From Macrocystis pyrifera (Eukaryota > Sar > Phaeophyceae > Laminariales > Laminariaceae): a stretch of 64,000 bases of DNA. The notes under the pieces were generated by a model. It worked only from the letters and a program-made list of their open reading frames with translations, ran no database searches and was not told the origin of the DNA. This document shows, one piece after another, positions 54,714 to 64,000 of the stretch. Within the stretch, counting starts at the first letter, position 1, and each line of letters opens with the position of its first letter. The position numbers and the translations under genes were made by a program. The stretch is taken from assembly GCA_031763025.1 (NCBI GenBank), contig JASSKH010000030.1, positions 6,067,495 through 6,131,494 on the forward strand, read 5' to 3'.

Positions 54714-54910
54714 TTTCCCCTTTTTTTACTACAATACTCCAAAAAAGAGGGTTTAATCACACATACTACCTGGAAAAACGACTAATACAGAAACAAGTAA
54801 CCAGTCAACACAACACACACCAAACACAAAAACCCAGGGCATTCCTCGGGACGCTTTTTCGACCCCGGGACGACATCCCGCGGGATTCAGTTACCCCGCT
54901 TGTTCCTGTG

Positions 54911-55275
54911 TTATAAGGATTACACTCGGCTGGGTAAGTGATCGATCTTTTACCCCTGTAGCTCAGTATGGGCAACACCTTCATATTTGACGTCGTCCAG
55001 GTCACGGGTTCGAACCTCACTTCCAACGTTTCTTTTGCAAAACGCTTGCGCGTGCCTTGGCAAATAAAAAGAACACGTCTCCCCGGTTCCCCAGGTAATG
55101 AAACGAAGCGGGTAGGTCAGCGTCCAGACGTATACGGCGGTTCTGACGCCCCAAAGATCCCGCCGTTCAGAGGGGGGGAGAGTGTTACAAGGATTACTCT
55201 GGGCTGGATAGTTGATCGATCGTTTGCCCCTCCCTATAGCTCAGTTGGTAACACCTACACATTCTAAGACCAACT
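54911..55275 (+). repeat. tRNA-related repeat, TAGCTCAG family, two tandem units
   Basis: Unit 1 from AAGGATTACACTCGGCTGGG, with TAGCTCAGTATGGGCAACACC and B box GGGTTCGAACCTCACTTCC. Unit 2 from AAGGATTACTCTGGGCTGGA, with TAGCTCAGTTGGTAACACC, is cut off at about 55275, where the retroelement fragment begins. No complete tRNA cloverleaf. Confidence 0.65.
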
Positions 55276-55279
55276 AGTA

Positions 55280-56393
55280 ATAAGTATTTGTATGGGATGT
55301 GTGGCCGTCACGGGTCGGCTGTGTCAGTGCGGGAACGGGATTTACCCTTTTTTTTCCGTGACGTGGGAGCGGAGCACTGTATTTTGTGCGGGAGGCGCGT
55401 TTGTTTGCGTTGCCACAAGAATTCACATTTATTTATCACGGGACCACGGTTTTATTGCTGCTGCGAAGCGACGGATGTCACCACGCGTCACGCGCGCACA
55501 TGCCACCGAGCAGGAGCGCAGGTAAACCAGCATCAGCCGCTAGTCCACGCGCTGTCCCGCACCTTCAAGCGGTTGTCCATCCGCCATCAAACGGAAAGCG
55601 GAGCGCCCTTCAACGCCGACAGAAACCTCCGCATGGATATAGCGATCGAGAGGGGAGGCCTCCGAGACGCTACGTCGTCAGAGTACCGTAACAAGGCGAT
55701 ACTCCTCGACATCACGCACGCAGACCCCCAAGCGAGAGTCCACATGCGGGCTGGCAGCGCTGATCGAGACGGATCAGCTGCCTCCACTTCCGAGGCGCGA
55801 AAGCGCAACCACTACGCTCGTGCAGGACAAGTGTCCTTCGACGAGCGCAGCCATAAACTTGTCACCCTCGCGGTGGAAAGCTTTGGACGCCTCGGGAAGG
55901 AAGGCAGCGATTTCATTGACCAGCTGGCAACGAGCATCATCGGAGGAACGGACGGGGGACCTCTAGCAAGAAAAGGGGTTTGTAAGGAGCATCTTGTCCA
56001 GATCATATCGGTGACCACCCAGGTCGCGATCTCGCGCCGGGTGCACCGATATAAGCTCGCCCTGCGAGACCGCCAGGCCGCCAGGGGGAGAAGAGAGGAG
56101 GAGGGAGGACTACTTCCAATGGCGTGGGGATGGAATGTAGATGCGGAGTAGGACGCAGGGCGTATAGGTACATAGTCGGTGAAAATATATCGGTAAAAGG
56201 TAGTACGTATTCAATAGAGTACACGCAAGGAAGGAGAAAAGGTTGGATAAAATTGAGGGTGTTCGACGAATTATGTTAGTTTTTTCATCTTGAATGAATA
56301 ACGCTCTGCACATTGTCAGAAGGCAAATAATAATAAAAAATAAAAAAATAAAAAATTAAATTAAATTAAATCAAAATAAAAAAATTGGTTAAC
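55280..56393 (+). mobile_element. 5'-truncated retroelement copy with A-rich tail
   Basis: The reading frame is followed by about 175 bp of untranslated sequence and then an A-rich tail (AATAATAAAAAATAAAAAAA and AAATTAAATTAAATC, 56326-56393). The 5' boundary is uncertain because related TTGTGCGGGA text recurs at 56575-56760. Confidence 0.7.
55297..56151 (+). CDS. C-terminal part of a non-LTR retroelement protein (CCHC finger plus endonuclease-like domain)
   Basis: An uninterrupted frame from ATG 55297 (also open a few codons upstream) to TAG at 56149. In this frame a finger, CCCEATDVTTRHARTC (Cys-Cys, His, Cys), is followed by AGAQVNQHQPLVHALSRTFK. Then come NADRNLRMDIAIERGGL, EYRNKAILLDITHADPQ, STSEARKRNHYARAGQVSFD, LAVESFGRLGKEGSDFIDQL and VTTQVAISRRVHRYKL. 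The D...LLD arrangement and the place after the finger suit the restriction-endonuclease-like domain found at the C terminus of some non-LTR elements. It lacks the reverse transcriptase, so it is a 5'-truncated insertion even though the frame itself is unbroken. The minus-strand relic at 40735-45120 carries matching pieces. It may represent a young insertion. Confidence 0.8.
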   Translation: MCGRHGSAVSVRERDLPFFFRDVGAEHCILCGRRVCLRCHKNSHLFITGPRFYCCCEATDVTTRHARTCHRAGAQVNQHQPLVHALSRTFKRLSIRHQTESGAPFNADRNLRMDIAIERGGLRDATSSEYRNKAILLDITHADPQARVHMRAGSADRDGSAASTSEARKRNHYARAGQVSFDERSHKLVTLAVESFGRLGKEGSDFIDQLATSIIGGTDGGPLARKGVCKEHLVQIISVTTQVAISRRVHRYKLALRDRQAARGRREEEGGLLPMAWGWNVDAE

Positions 56394-56984
56394 CATTTGT
56401 GGCTTCGACTACTGTAGTCACTGCTGCTTTGCTGTGCTGTGCCGACGCCTTCACACAACCCAGAAAAAACGTAACCCAGTTTCGTTTTTTTTGTGGGTTT
56501 TGTTGCGGGGAGCTGTTGTTGTTACTAGTGTCCGCAAGAAGTGGAAGTGCAAACCTTCCGTTTGGGGTTGTCTTTTTAGTCTCTTTTTTTGTGCGGGACG
56601 TGTTTTTGTGTGCAGGAACGGTATCTTATCATTTGTGCGGGATGACGCGTTTTTTATGTGCGGGAACGGGATTCATTGACACTTTTTTCCATGGCGTGGG
56701 GGGAGCGGGGGGGTATATACTTACTACCATTTGTGCGGGACGCGTTTGTGCGGGTACGTGCGAGGTTTCACATTTGGTCCGCAACGGACAGAGGATAATC
56801 GTATCGACTCTCTGTTATGAAGCTTAGATTGGGCAGGCGATTGGTTAACCTTTTACCTTTAGCCCGGACTATTAATAAGACCTTAACGAATGGCGACGAC
56901 GGCATAACATGGGTCGTTGGTCGTGAGTTCGAATCTCACGTCCACCATAAAATCGCTTTTTTTTAGGAGATACCATAACCATGA

Positions 56985-56986
<2 letters not shown>
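56394..56986. other. GTGCGGGA-rich repeats; tRNA-like B-box fragment
   Basis: 56570-56760 repeats GTGCGGGA(C/A)(G/C)(C/G) five or six times, like 55330-55400. 56895-56950 holds GTGAGTTCGAATCTCACGTCCACCA, a perfect T-arm with a B box. No matching D arm or acceptor stem precedes it, so it looks like a SINE head remnant. No gene recognised. Confidence 0.5.
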
Positions 56987-57015
<29 letters not shown>

Positions 57016-57029
57016 GTGATCATCCCTTT

Positions 57030-58209
57030 CAAGGGTGTGTTCGGTACGGTACTACCGAGGCCTACCGGCGGTAAAATACCGCCGGTATACCTGTACCGAG
57101 AGGATTCGGTACGTTCGGTCTGGAGTTCTATACCGTACCGACAATTTCGGTACGTTCGGTCTGGAGTTCTATACCCTACCGAACATTTCGGTACGTTCGG
57201 CACGATGTCCGTACCCTTACCGGCGGTATCGGTATGATACACCGTACCGATACCGAGAAGCTCGGTATGTTCGGTACGATGCCCATACCGGTACCGAGAA
57301 TTTCGGTACGTTCGGTACCATGTCCATACCCTTACCGAGAACCTCGGTACGTTCGGTACCATGTCCATATCGTACCGGCGGTATCGGTATGACACAACGT
57401 ACCGATACCGAGCTTATACCCTACCGAGAGTTTAGTATCCGCGTAACCTTCTGTAGCAGGCAAGTTCAGGGGTTCGAATCCCAGCGGCAGCGCCTTTTTT
57501 CTCATGTTATGAGTTTTTTTCCTCTCGTTGTCGTGTCTTGCCGGTGGATAGCGCGCAAGCGTGTGTACACAGTGGGAAAGAGGTGGCTGGAACTCTTCTC
57601 GCAATAAAAATTTCAGTCAGTACCGCAGGAGGATGGGAGTGGGGGCCTCAGGGAGAGGAGCCTTCTGTGTGACCACGGTTTAGACGTTCAGGCAAGACAA
57701 ATAATACCCGGTGTGGTAAGGCGCCCATCGAACTCTGGAAATGAATGTGATGACAAAACAAAAAAAAAAAAAAAACTGTCGCAGACACACACATTCTTGA
57801 TGGGCAATACCATGGTACTGCTGTGGAGCGACGCTCGGTTTGACAAATACCGCTGGTATCTGCGGTACGGTACCGGTATGGAGGTCTATACCGTACCGAG
57901 AATTTCGGTACGTTCGGTATGGAGTTCTAAATCGTACCGAGAATTTCGGTACGTTCGGTCTGGAGTTCTATACCCTACCGAAAACTTCGGTACGTTCGGC
58001 ACGATGTCCGTACCCTTACCGGCGGTATCGGTATGATACACCGTACCGATACCGAGAAGCTCGGTGTGTTCGGTACGATGCCCATACCGGTACCGAGAAT
58101 TTCGGTACGTTCGGTACCATGTCCATACCCTTACCGAGAATTTCGGTACGTTCGGTACCATGTCCATACCGGTACCGAGCGTACCCGTACCGTACCGAAC
58201 ACACCCTTG
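57030..58209. mobile_element. Non-autonomous hAT-like foldback element with 8-bp target duplication
   Basis: Termini CAAGGGTGTGTTCGGTACGG and CCGTACCGAACACACCCTTG are perfect inverted repeats of at least 20 bp. ATCCCTTT stands on both sides (57022-57029 and 58210-58217). An 8-bp duplication and a CAAGGGTGT end are hAT-type hallmarks (established knowledge). The inside is a palindromic minisatellite around ACCGAGAATTTCGGTACG. A ~230-bp block is present twice in direct orientation (about 57110 and 57900). No transposase. Confidence 0.88.
57441..57775 (+). mobile_element. SINE3 inside the hAT-like element
   Basis: B box GGGGTTCGAATCCCAGC near 57469. Body CGCGCAAGCGTGTGTACAC, CTCGCAATAAAAATTTC, TGTGTGACCACGG; tail GTGATGACAAAAC plus A run. 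The A-box part is missing or too diverged to see. Confidence 0.8.
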
Positions 58210-58528
58210 ATCCCTTTTACTTTCCAGCCCACTCGTAGGAGGTTTTACCCTCTTACCCTCGACGATCTTCTGGACAAGCCGTGGACACAGGTGTCGTCCC
58301 TTCTCCCCCCCGGTACGTGTCTTTATTTTTTGTCGCGCATAGGGTTCAGCATTCCCACTGCTCGTCGATTTTCATCGAATGTAGCTAACTCACGCTCTCG
58401 CGCTTTCCGCCAATCATTTTTTTTATTCAAGAAAAAGTCCCTGCGAGCGTGCACTCGGTGAGACTCGAACTCACGAAATTGATCTTGATAGGCTCGCGGA
58501 CCACCTACCAAGCCACCGGGGACGCCGG

Positions 58529-60950
58529 CTACCTTATAGTAGATACATCTCTCAAGGCATATATATCTATTCCCAATATTTGTATGATCTTGACATTGTT
58601 CGCTCATGTTGCCGGGTGGGACCCACCGGTGTACACACATTAATCTGCGTTATTATATATATATGATCTTCTTGTAGTTCATACCTGGTATTTACTACTG
58701 TGGGTTGAATCTATCTGCACTACGATATGCAGACCCTGCATATATAACATCACACAACGACAGGTGAGGAATCACACATACATACTCTTGATTGAGTATT
58801 ATTATATATAGTAGATGATATTCTAATACTACAACATACACTATTAATAAATGCAGATAGATCATCACATGATCTGTCCAAGGTGTGCACTTACTTATCA
58901 CAGGACCACGAGATATTATGTTATATCCCCAATCTCGCACAAAACCACGGGACGGGTAAATCCCGCGGGAAAAATCCCGGGGAATGCCCTGCAGAAAAAC
59001 AAAACCGGACGTATCATACGTACAAACGAAACCACACAACCAACCACCACAGAAAAATGCACCACAACCCACAACTCGTCAAAGAAAAAGTCTCGCCGCT
59101 GTTGTTGCTGTATATCAGGTACCAGCTTTTACTTGTGTGTCTCTTCGATCGAAAAGCTCATTCAGGAAAGAGCAGATGCGGTCAGGCCTCTTGAAGCCAG
59201 AGCCAGAAATATAAAAAAAAATACCGAATGCGAAAGACACCGGAGCGACACGCCGGCCGAGACGCCGACAAAACGCACAACCAACCAAACAAACGTAGAA
59301 ACGCAAAACACGATGAAAACAACCATCATCATCAGCATCACCATCAGCATCACCATCATCATCATCATCATCATCATGGTCGGTGCGGGCTCGAGAATGT
59401 GTAAGTAAGTGTGGCACGTGGCAAGACGGCAGGACTGACTGCAGTGAAGCACACCGAGAGTCGGTGTGCCTGTGCCCCGGCATAGGGATGGGAGGGTTCG
59501 GAAGTATTTTCATGAAATACGGATTATGGATAGGCAGAAACCAGGATACAGCAGTAGTTCTGATTTTTTCATCGCTGCATCGTACTTGTCTGTGTAGCTA
59601 TGACATGATGTACGCAAGAAGTTCCCGAAACAATTCCGAGTTGCGGCAGCAAATCACTACCTCTGGCACTCTGTACAAGATATGTTTTTCCAGCTGTAAA
59701 AAGCCTAAAACCTCTCCTCCAAGTCCGAAAAGCACCAAAACATCACCGTGATTCAACCTTCCTGATTGGCCGTGAATGACAGTCCCGCCGATCCAAATGG
59801 TCAGCTGCCAAAAAAGCGGAGCCACTTGGCATCCAGCATGGTCCGGCTCCGAGCCCTAAACGTAGATAGATGTGCGGGTTGGGTCCGGGATTGAAGGTGA
59901 GAGCAAGGGGGGGTAGGTGAGCGATGTGAGTCAGAGGAGGACTTCGGTTCGAGAGTTGGCGCCACTCGTGCGCACGCAGCACCACGCGCCGAGCGCGCTG
60001 CTTGGCGCTCGCAAGCGAGTAGTGGAGGGAGGAGAACGCAAATATCCGAACAGACCAACGACCCCTTGTATCCCTAAAGATTTCCATTCTGATGGCAGTA
60101 CCAATATTAGTATTTTTAGATTTTGTCAGCATCTTTTGCCTCAAAGATAATTCTCCAAAGTACAGCAGCAGCAGGCATCCTCGTCCATCTCTCTCTCCGC
60201 GAGGTAAATCATACCTGTGGTATTCTGCACAGCAGTATAAGGGATACAATAGCTTGCAGAAAAGGCCTGCAGGCAGGCTGGTTTTCATTGTAGAGGACTG
60301 TTTCTTCTGCGCGTGCTCATCGTCGATGTCGCGGAGTCTCTCGCCCGTCAGCTCGACTTATCCCTCCGGCGAGCCTGCGGGCGCACGATAGCTTTGGAGC
60401 TTGGGCTGTGGAGATATCATAGATGCAAAAAAAGGAGAATTCGTACACACAGCAAGATTCTGTGATTGCACGCGAGAACACCGAACAAGACAGAAACAGG
60501 TGTCGCTTTTCACAAGATAAAATCCTTGCCAGGTGTCCCTAGTCCCAAATATTTCAGGAAAAGAAAACAATTCGCACTTTTTGGGAGCATTTTAAATTTT
60601 GGGAGATTCGACATTTTCATGAAAGACCTGAGAATTTTTGTCGGGCATAGATAGGCAACATAGGCAACCGAAACAGCCCACACGCGGGGGGGCGGAAACC
60701 GAGACAGGCAGTAACCTAGGAAGAGCTGTCGGCGTACTCGAACGGGTTGGGGCCGATAACATTGAGGTGATGACACTGCGCCCAGATCTGTTGAACGTTG
60801 GTGGTGGAGCTCCTACCGAACGCGTGAGAGGATAGCTACAGATTGGCGGCTCATCATTGCTTGGTTTTTCTTTGCCAGGTTGGTTCGCGCTTCTGCTATA
60901 CAGGGTACTACTACCACTGCTGGTGTGCAGCTGTGCTGCTGTGCTGGCTG
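58529..60950. other. No supportable gene
   Basis: A minus frame of 181 residues (59743-60288) and plus frames at 58851-59408 and 59383-59751 overlap and show no domain. (CAT)n/(ATC)n at 59325-59378 is a microsatellite. TACCTGGTA is at 58682. Upstream regulatory sequence of gene B probably lies in the right part, but no specific element can be named. Confidence 0.35.
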
Positions 60951-60951
60951 G

Positions 60952-61164
60952 ATGGGCGATGAGCCGCCGCGCACGCGACGTGCCACGTTCTCCCGGCAGC
61001 CCCGGCCGCTGCCACCGCCCAACGAGTCGTCGTCCACCCTGTCCGCGGATGGAAGCAGCTGCAGAAGCTCGATCGCCGCCGCCGCCACAACCGCCGCAGC
61101 AGCGCCTGCTGGGCCAGGCAAGCGGAGGTCAACTGCCTCGCCGCCCTCTGGAACTTCATCGAAC
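60952..61164 (+). CDS. Gene B, first coding exon seen (Zn2Cys6-type regulator)
   Basis: ATG 60952 opens 71 codons: MGDEPPRTRRATFSRQPRPL, then PPPNESSSTLSADGSSCRSS, an Ala run and GKRRSTASPPSGTSSN, ending at a strong donor AAC|GTACGT in phase 0. The composition (Pro, Ser, Ala, Arg; low complexity) is that of a disordered N terminus. The exon at 62664 starts in phase 0, so the join is in frame. An upstream 5' non-coding exon is possible because CTATACAG at 60902 could be an acceptor. Confidence 0.55.
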
Positions 61165-61647
61165 GTACGTTGCGAAAGCGCTGTGATACATCATAGGTAT
61201 CAAAAAGCTGCTTGAAAAACAAGTAAAAACGACCTGATTTTTTTTTGCACGGCCTATTCTATATAAAAAATGACTGAGATGATGACGCGACGCTTTTTTT
61301 GTTTTCGTTCAACAACTTGTCGACAAAGTTCCAACACCCCGCCGCCGCCGCCGCCGACCACACCGACGGTTTTTTTTTTTTTTTGTGCCCCATGAACTCC
61401 CAAAATTCCCGAGTCATGAAGATTTAGCGTGCGACCGCCACGAGTGGTCGCCCCAACCGGTAGCCAGCAGTAGCCAGTCCCTAATAAAAGTCTCGCGGAG
61501 TGGTCCATGTTTGTTTTTTGTGTGCATCGCTTTTTTTGCAACGTGCTTTTTTTGCTTGGTCCGCGGAGAAACTCTCCACACTTCCCACAATAATTTTGTT
61601 GTTGTTGATGTTCTCTTTTCTCAGATTGAACTCGGCTGCCGCTGATT

Positions 61648-61648
61648 C

Positions 61649-61718
<70 letters not shown>
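61648..61718. repeat. (CTG)n microsatellite
   Basis: About 23 perfect CTG units. On the two strands it gives poly-Leu and poly-Ser frames, which are artefacts. Lies within the proposed gene B intron. Confidence 0.97.
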
Positions 61719-61720
<2 letters not shown>

Positions 61721-62581
61721 GCTCCTGTACATATTATACATATAGACAGCAGTAATATCATGCGTAGAGGTAGGCGGGGGCCGTAGACGAGCGGTTGAAA
61801 GCAAAAAGGGCAACGTGTATGTACATACGTTTGTATCCACAGCTTGTAGCATGCGTGTACGTATTATATCTTTCAAGCCCGACTACTACTGCATCGTACA
61901 CCTGTGCAGGTTGACTCTACTATTACATAGCAAGTGCATACGCTCGTACATTTCGATATGTTGAATAGCTTCTCCCTCCGCAGAGAGGTAGATTGCCCTA
62001 AAAAGCGAGCAGGAGCATTATTATAATAGTACTACGGTATTTCAAAATTTATAAAATAGTACTACGGTATAATATCAATACTCGAACAAGTATCCTGTAT
62101 ACTCGACTCGACTTCGGTGTACAACTGGTATACATAACCGTCCCCGGCCACGAACGTAGCAAGTAAGTTTGGTGGCCGTGCTCGCTGGTGGTGTGGTGAT
62201 TTGCTGGGCTTGTTAAACTGGGGCACTGGACAGGAGGAGCATTATTAATGTTTTGAAGCGACGTCGATACAACCGTCCTCAGGCTGCTCCCTTCGGTCCG
62301 TGACAAAAAAAAAGTAGGCAACTCGTACTCTGTGCCAGGTACGTACTGACTACTTGTGTCAGAGGCCGAGAAGAAGGGGCCTGTCGCCCTGCAGCAGTTA
62401 CGCACTCACATACATACGTACATGCTGCTGCTGCTACCAGAAGAAGACCATACATATTTATTCAAACAAACTGAGGGGCAGAAAAACGTTCCGCGAGGAA
62501 ATAAGACCTCCAGTAGGTAACATCATTTCGCACTTTTTTTTGGGCGTGATCTTCCGGTGCTTCTGTGCGTGTGCGCTGCGC

Positions 62582-62620
62582 GCCCATCCCATCCATCCAT
62601 CCATCCATCCATCCATCCGT
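62582..62620. repeat. (CATC)n microsatellite
   Basis: About eight CATC units, about 45 bases before the gene B acceptor. Confidence 0.93.
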
Positions 62621-62663
62621 TCATCTTATCGGCATCCTGGTGGTGATGGTGGTGGTTGAACAG

Positions 62664-62782
62664 GCGGGCGACGATGAACAGACGCCCCCAGCAGGAGAAC
62701 ACAAGATGCGGAAAAGCTGCGACTACTGCGTGAGGATGAAGCGAGCGTGTGATGGCAAGACTCCTTGCGAGCTCTGCACAAG
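62664..62782 (+). CDS. Gene B, Zn(II)2Cys6 DNA-binding exon
   Basis: The acceptor GTTGAACAG is followed by AGDDEQTPPAGEHKMRKS and CDYCVRMKRACDGKTPCELC. The cysteines follow C-x2-C-x6-C-x5-C-x2-C, the first five ligands of a fungal-type binuclear zinc cluster, with the basic RMKR between Cys2 and Cys3 where the family contacts DNA. The donor TGCACAAG|GTGGGT cuts in phase 2 before the sixth ligand. Such clusters act as sequence-specific regulators in the nucleus (established for fungi). They also occur in some stramenopile and other protist genomes. The gene continues beyond this exon. Confidence 0.8.
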
Positions 62783-64000
62783 GTGGGTGGGGATTTGCAT
62801 TAATTTCTCATGAAATAGAGGGAGAGGTCGTGGATAAGGCTGAAGAGAGGCTATGAAGCGCCTGGGGGCGTGTGATCCCCTATTACTGATTTAATGTGTT
62901 TTCTGACTTGAAGGTTTGGGTAGTGTTTTGGAAATTGAGAGTTTGATTTTTGGTTCTTGAAAAATTGTGTTTCTGGATTTGAAACGATTTGGTCATAATA
63001 TTAGATGTTTCAACCATTGTGTTTTGCTTGCAACAAGCCTCTCTCATCATCACTTTCTTTACTTCAGTTTTTTTTTTTTTTGCGATTTTTTATTTTTTTT
63101 ACTTTTTATTCTTTATTCTGTTTTTGGTCTCCCCAAATCTATGTGTGAAATGTGTCTATTAATACTACAGCAGTACGAGTTGTCAATACAGCTGTAGGTA
63201 TTCACCAGCACGAGCGAGTCTTCGAACGTGTTCACTTTCGTGTGTGTGCTTGTTTTGAGTTAATATATATGCGCAAGAGGTTTGTTTATGTACAGCCCAG
63301 CTCTTGCGCCCACCCCGCGGTGCGCTCGGACCAAGGGGTGCCGCGACGGTCACATCTTACTCCTTCCTGCACGGGGACTCTGGGCGTTGGATTGGATAAG
63401 AACGCTCTGTCGGGGTACGGTAAGAAGGTGTCCGAATTGCCCGTCGTCGGCTGTCGGCGTGCAACGGTTATGGCAGTTGTAGTTTTTTTTTTTCTCTGCG
63501 GTTTCAACAAGTCATGAAAAGACAACGGCGACACAAAATGAGTGACACAGCAGCAATCGATATCCCAGGTCAGGTATGCATGTACCAGTACAAAAAATTA
63601 CGTACGCGGTGACAAGACCACACAAAACAAGAAAGCGCAGAACGTCTCGAGCAAAATTTAAATAACAGCGAACACGGCGGTACGGCATTTTGGCCTCGGG
63701 CAGATCGCTCGCACACGGGAGACCAAAACCATAGGCCAGGGCCATTTTGTGTCGATTAGGCGGTTCCCCCCCCCCACCCCCACCACCCACCCACCCGCCC
63801 ACAACCCATTTCTGTTCCCGACACGTTTGATTGATATCTTCCGATGATTACTATGCCACATTCTCGACTACGATGGCTGCTCGTTCCTCTTGCTTGACTA
63901 TTTACCAGAATTCTGCCCGACCGCTCGGGTTTTCCCCCCCCCTTTCCTTCCTTTTCTTCGTTGGATAAGTAATCACAGCCAGCATGTGCGGGACTAAAAT
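62783..64000. other. Intron or downstream sequence of gene B
   Basis: Apart from the tentative exon at 63301, this AT-rich stretch shows T runs (63068-63110) and a C run at 63767-63780 with CCCACC repeats. No MITE or SINE copy seen. Confidence 0.4.
63301..63419 (+). CDS. Gene B, possible next exon
   Basis: Acceptor TACAGCCCAG and donor GGTACG|GTAAGA frame a phase-2-compatible exon: SSCAHPAVRSDQGVPRRSH, then LTPSCTGTLGVGLDKNALSG. It would supply a cysteine three residues after the fifth ligand pair, shorter than the usual six or more. An acceptor five bases earlier gives another frame with a cysteine at a longer distance (PALAPTPRC). Either is tentative; the true next exon may lie beyond the window. 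Confidence 0.25.

Larger units (their letters stand above)
56987..58528 (-). mobile_element. SINE1 split near its 3' end by a foldback element
   Basis: The poly-A tail (29 T) and GTGATCATCCCTTT are at 56987-57029. The remainder, from ATCCCTTTTACTTTCCAGCC to the head GCCACCGGGGACGCCGGC, is at 58210-58528. Between them is the element at 57030-58209. Confidence 0.88.
61165..62663 (+). other. Gene B intron
   Basis: About 1.5 kb from GTACGT to TGAACAG. It holds two long T runs, the (CTG)n array at 61648-61718, a (CATC)n run just before the acceptor (62582-62618) and no MITE or SINE, unlike gene A introns. Confidence 0.5.

Noticed and set aside
54462-54785. 107-residue frame in the right inverted arm
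   Set aside because: The homologous left arm (48441-49301) does not keep the frame.
54960-55025. A tRNA gene (also considered at 37763, 56895, 57460 and 12210)
   Set aside because: Good B boxes and some A boxes, but no pairing acceptor stem or complete cloverleaf; they fit SINE heads or repeats.
57035-58238. Frames encoding YRYGTE/FGTFGTM repeats
   Set aside because: Periodic reading of the palindromic minisatellite within the hAT-like element.
61481-61876. Minus-strand frame with a poly-Ser run
   Set aside because: Read through (CTG)n in a proposed intron of gene B.

Overview
The window is nuclear DNA of an intron-rich eukaryote that is heavily loaded with repeats. Only two protein-coding loci can be supported by splice logic. 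Both have long introns full of transposons. The absence of operons, the GT-AG (and one GC-AG) introns, the tRNA-derived SINEs, the hairpin MITEs and the decayed reverse transcriptase all fit a large eukaryotic genome. A stramenopile alga (for example a brown alga) is my best guess from the style of the genes, the reverse-transcriptase family and the Zn2Cys6 gene. This is inference, not proof.

Layout. 1-2.9 kb: poly-C/poly-G tracts, a foldback element, a tandem duplication and an Asp-codon-like minisatellite. 2.9-10.4 kb: gene A, plus strand, at least five exons joined in a consistent reading frame. It encodes an unrecognised charged coiled-coil protein, and one of its introns is GC-AG. 10.5-40 kb: no convincing gene. 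This stretch is a mosaic of MITEs (three hairpin families), poly(C)-ended dispersed repeats, microsatellites, a 1-kb minisatellite that inverts head to head near 24.15 kb, and nested insertions. 40.7-45.1 kb: a frameshifted retroelement on the minus strand with a RING-like finger, a reverse-transcriptase core and a C-terminal CCHC plus endonuclease-like part. 45.6-48.2 kb: four MITEs and three copies of the main SINE. 48.4-54.7 kb: two ~0.87-kb repeat arms in opposite orientation around a 3.9-kb interior. 55.3-56.4 kb: an intact C-terminal reading frame of the same retroelement family with an A-rich tail, plus strand. 57-58.5 kb: a SINE split by a foldback element with an 8-bp target duplication, itself split by another SINE. 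60.95 kb to the right edge: 5' exons of gene B, a Zn(II)2Cys6-type regulator that runs out of the window.

How the parts relate. The retroelement fragments show that a LINE-type machinery existed in the genome that could mobilise SINEs. The three SINE types have different tRNA-like heads but a similar body and tail. The MITEs insert at TA and are repeatedly hit by SINEs and by one another, so a relative insertion order can be read at several places. A 9-mer, TACC(A/T)GGTA, occurs 24 times by eye and is the strongest unexplained signal. It looks like a repeatedly deposited TA-flanked scar.
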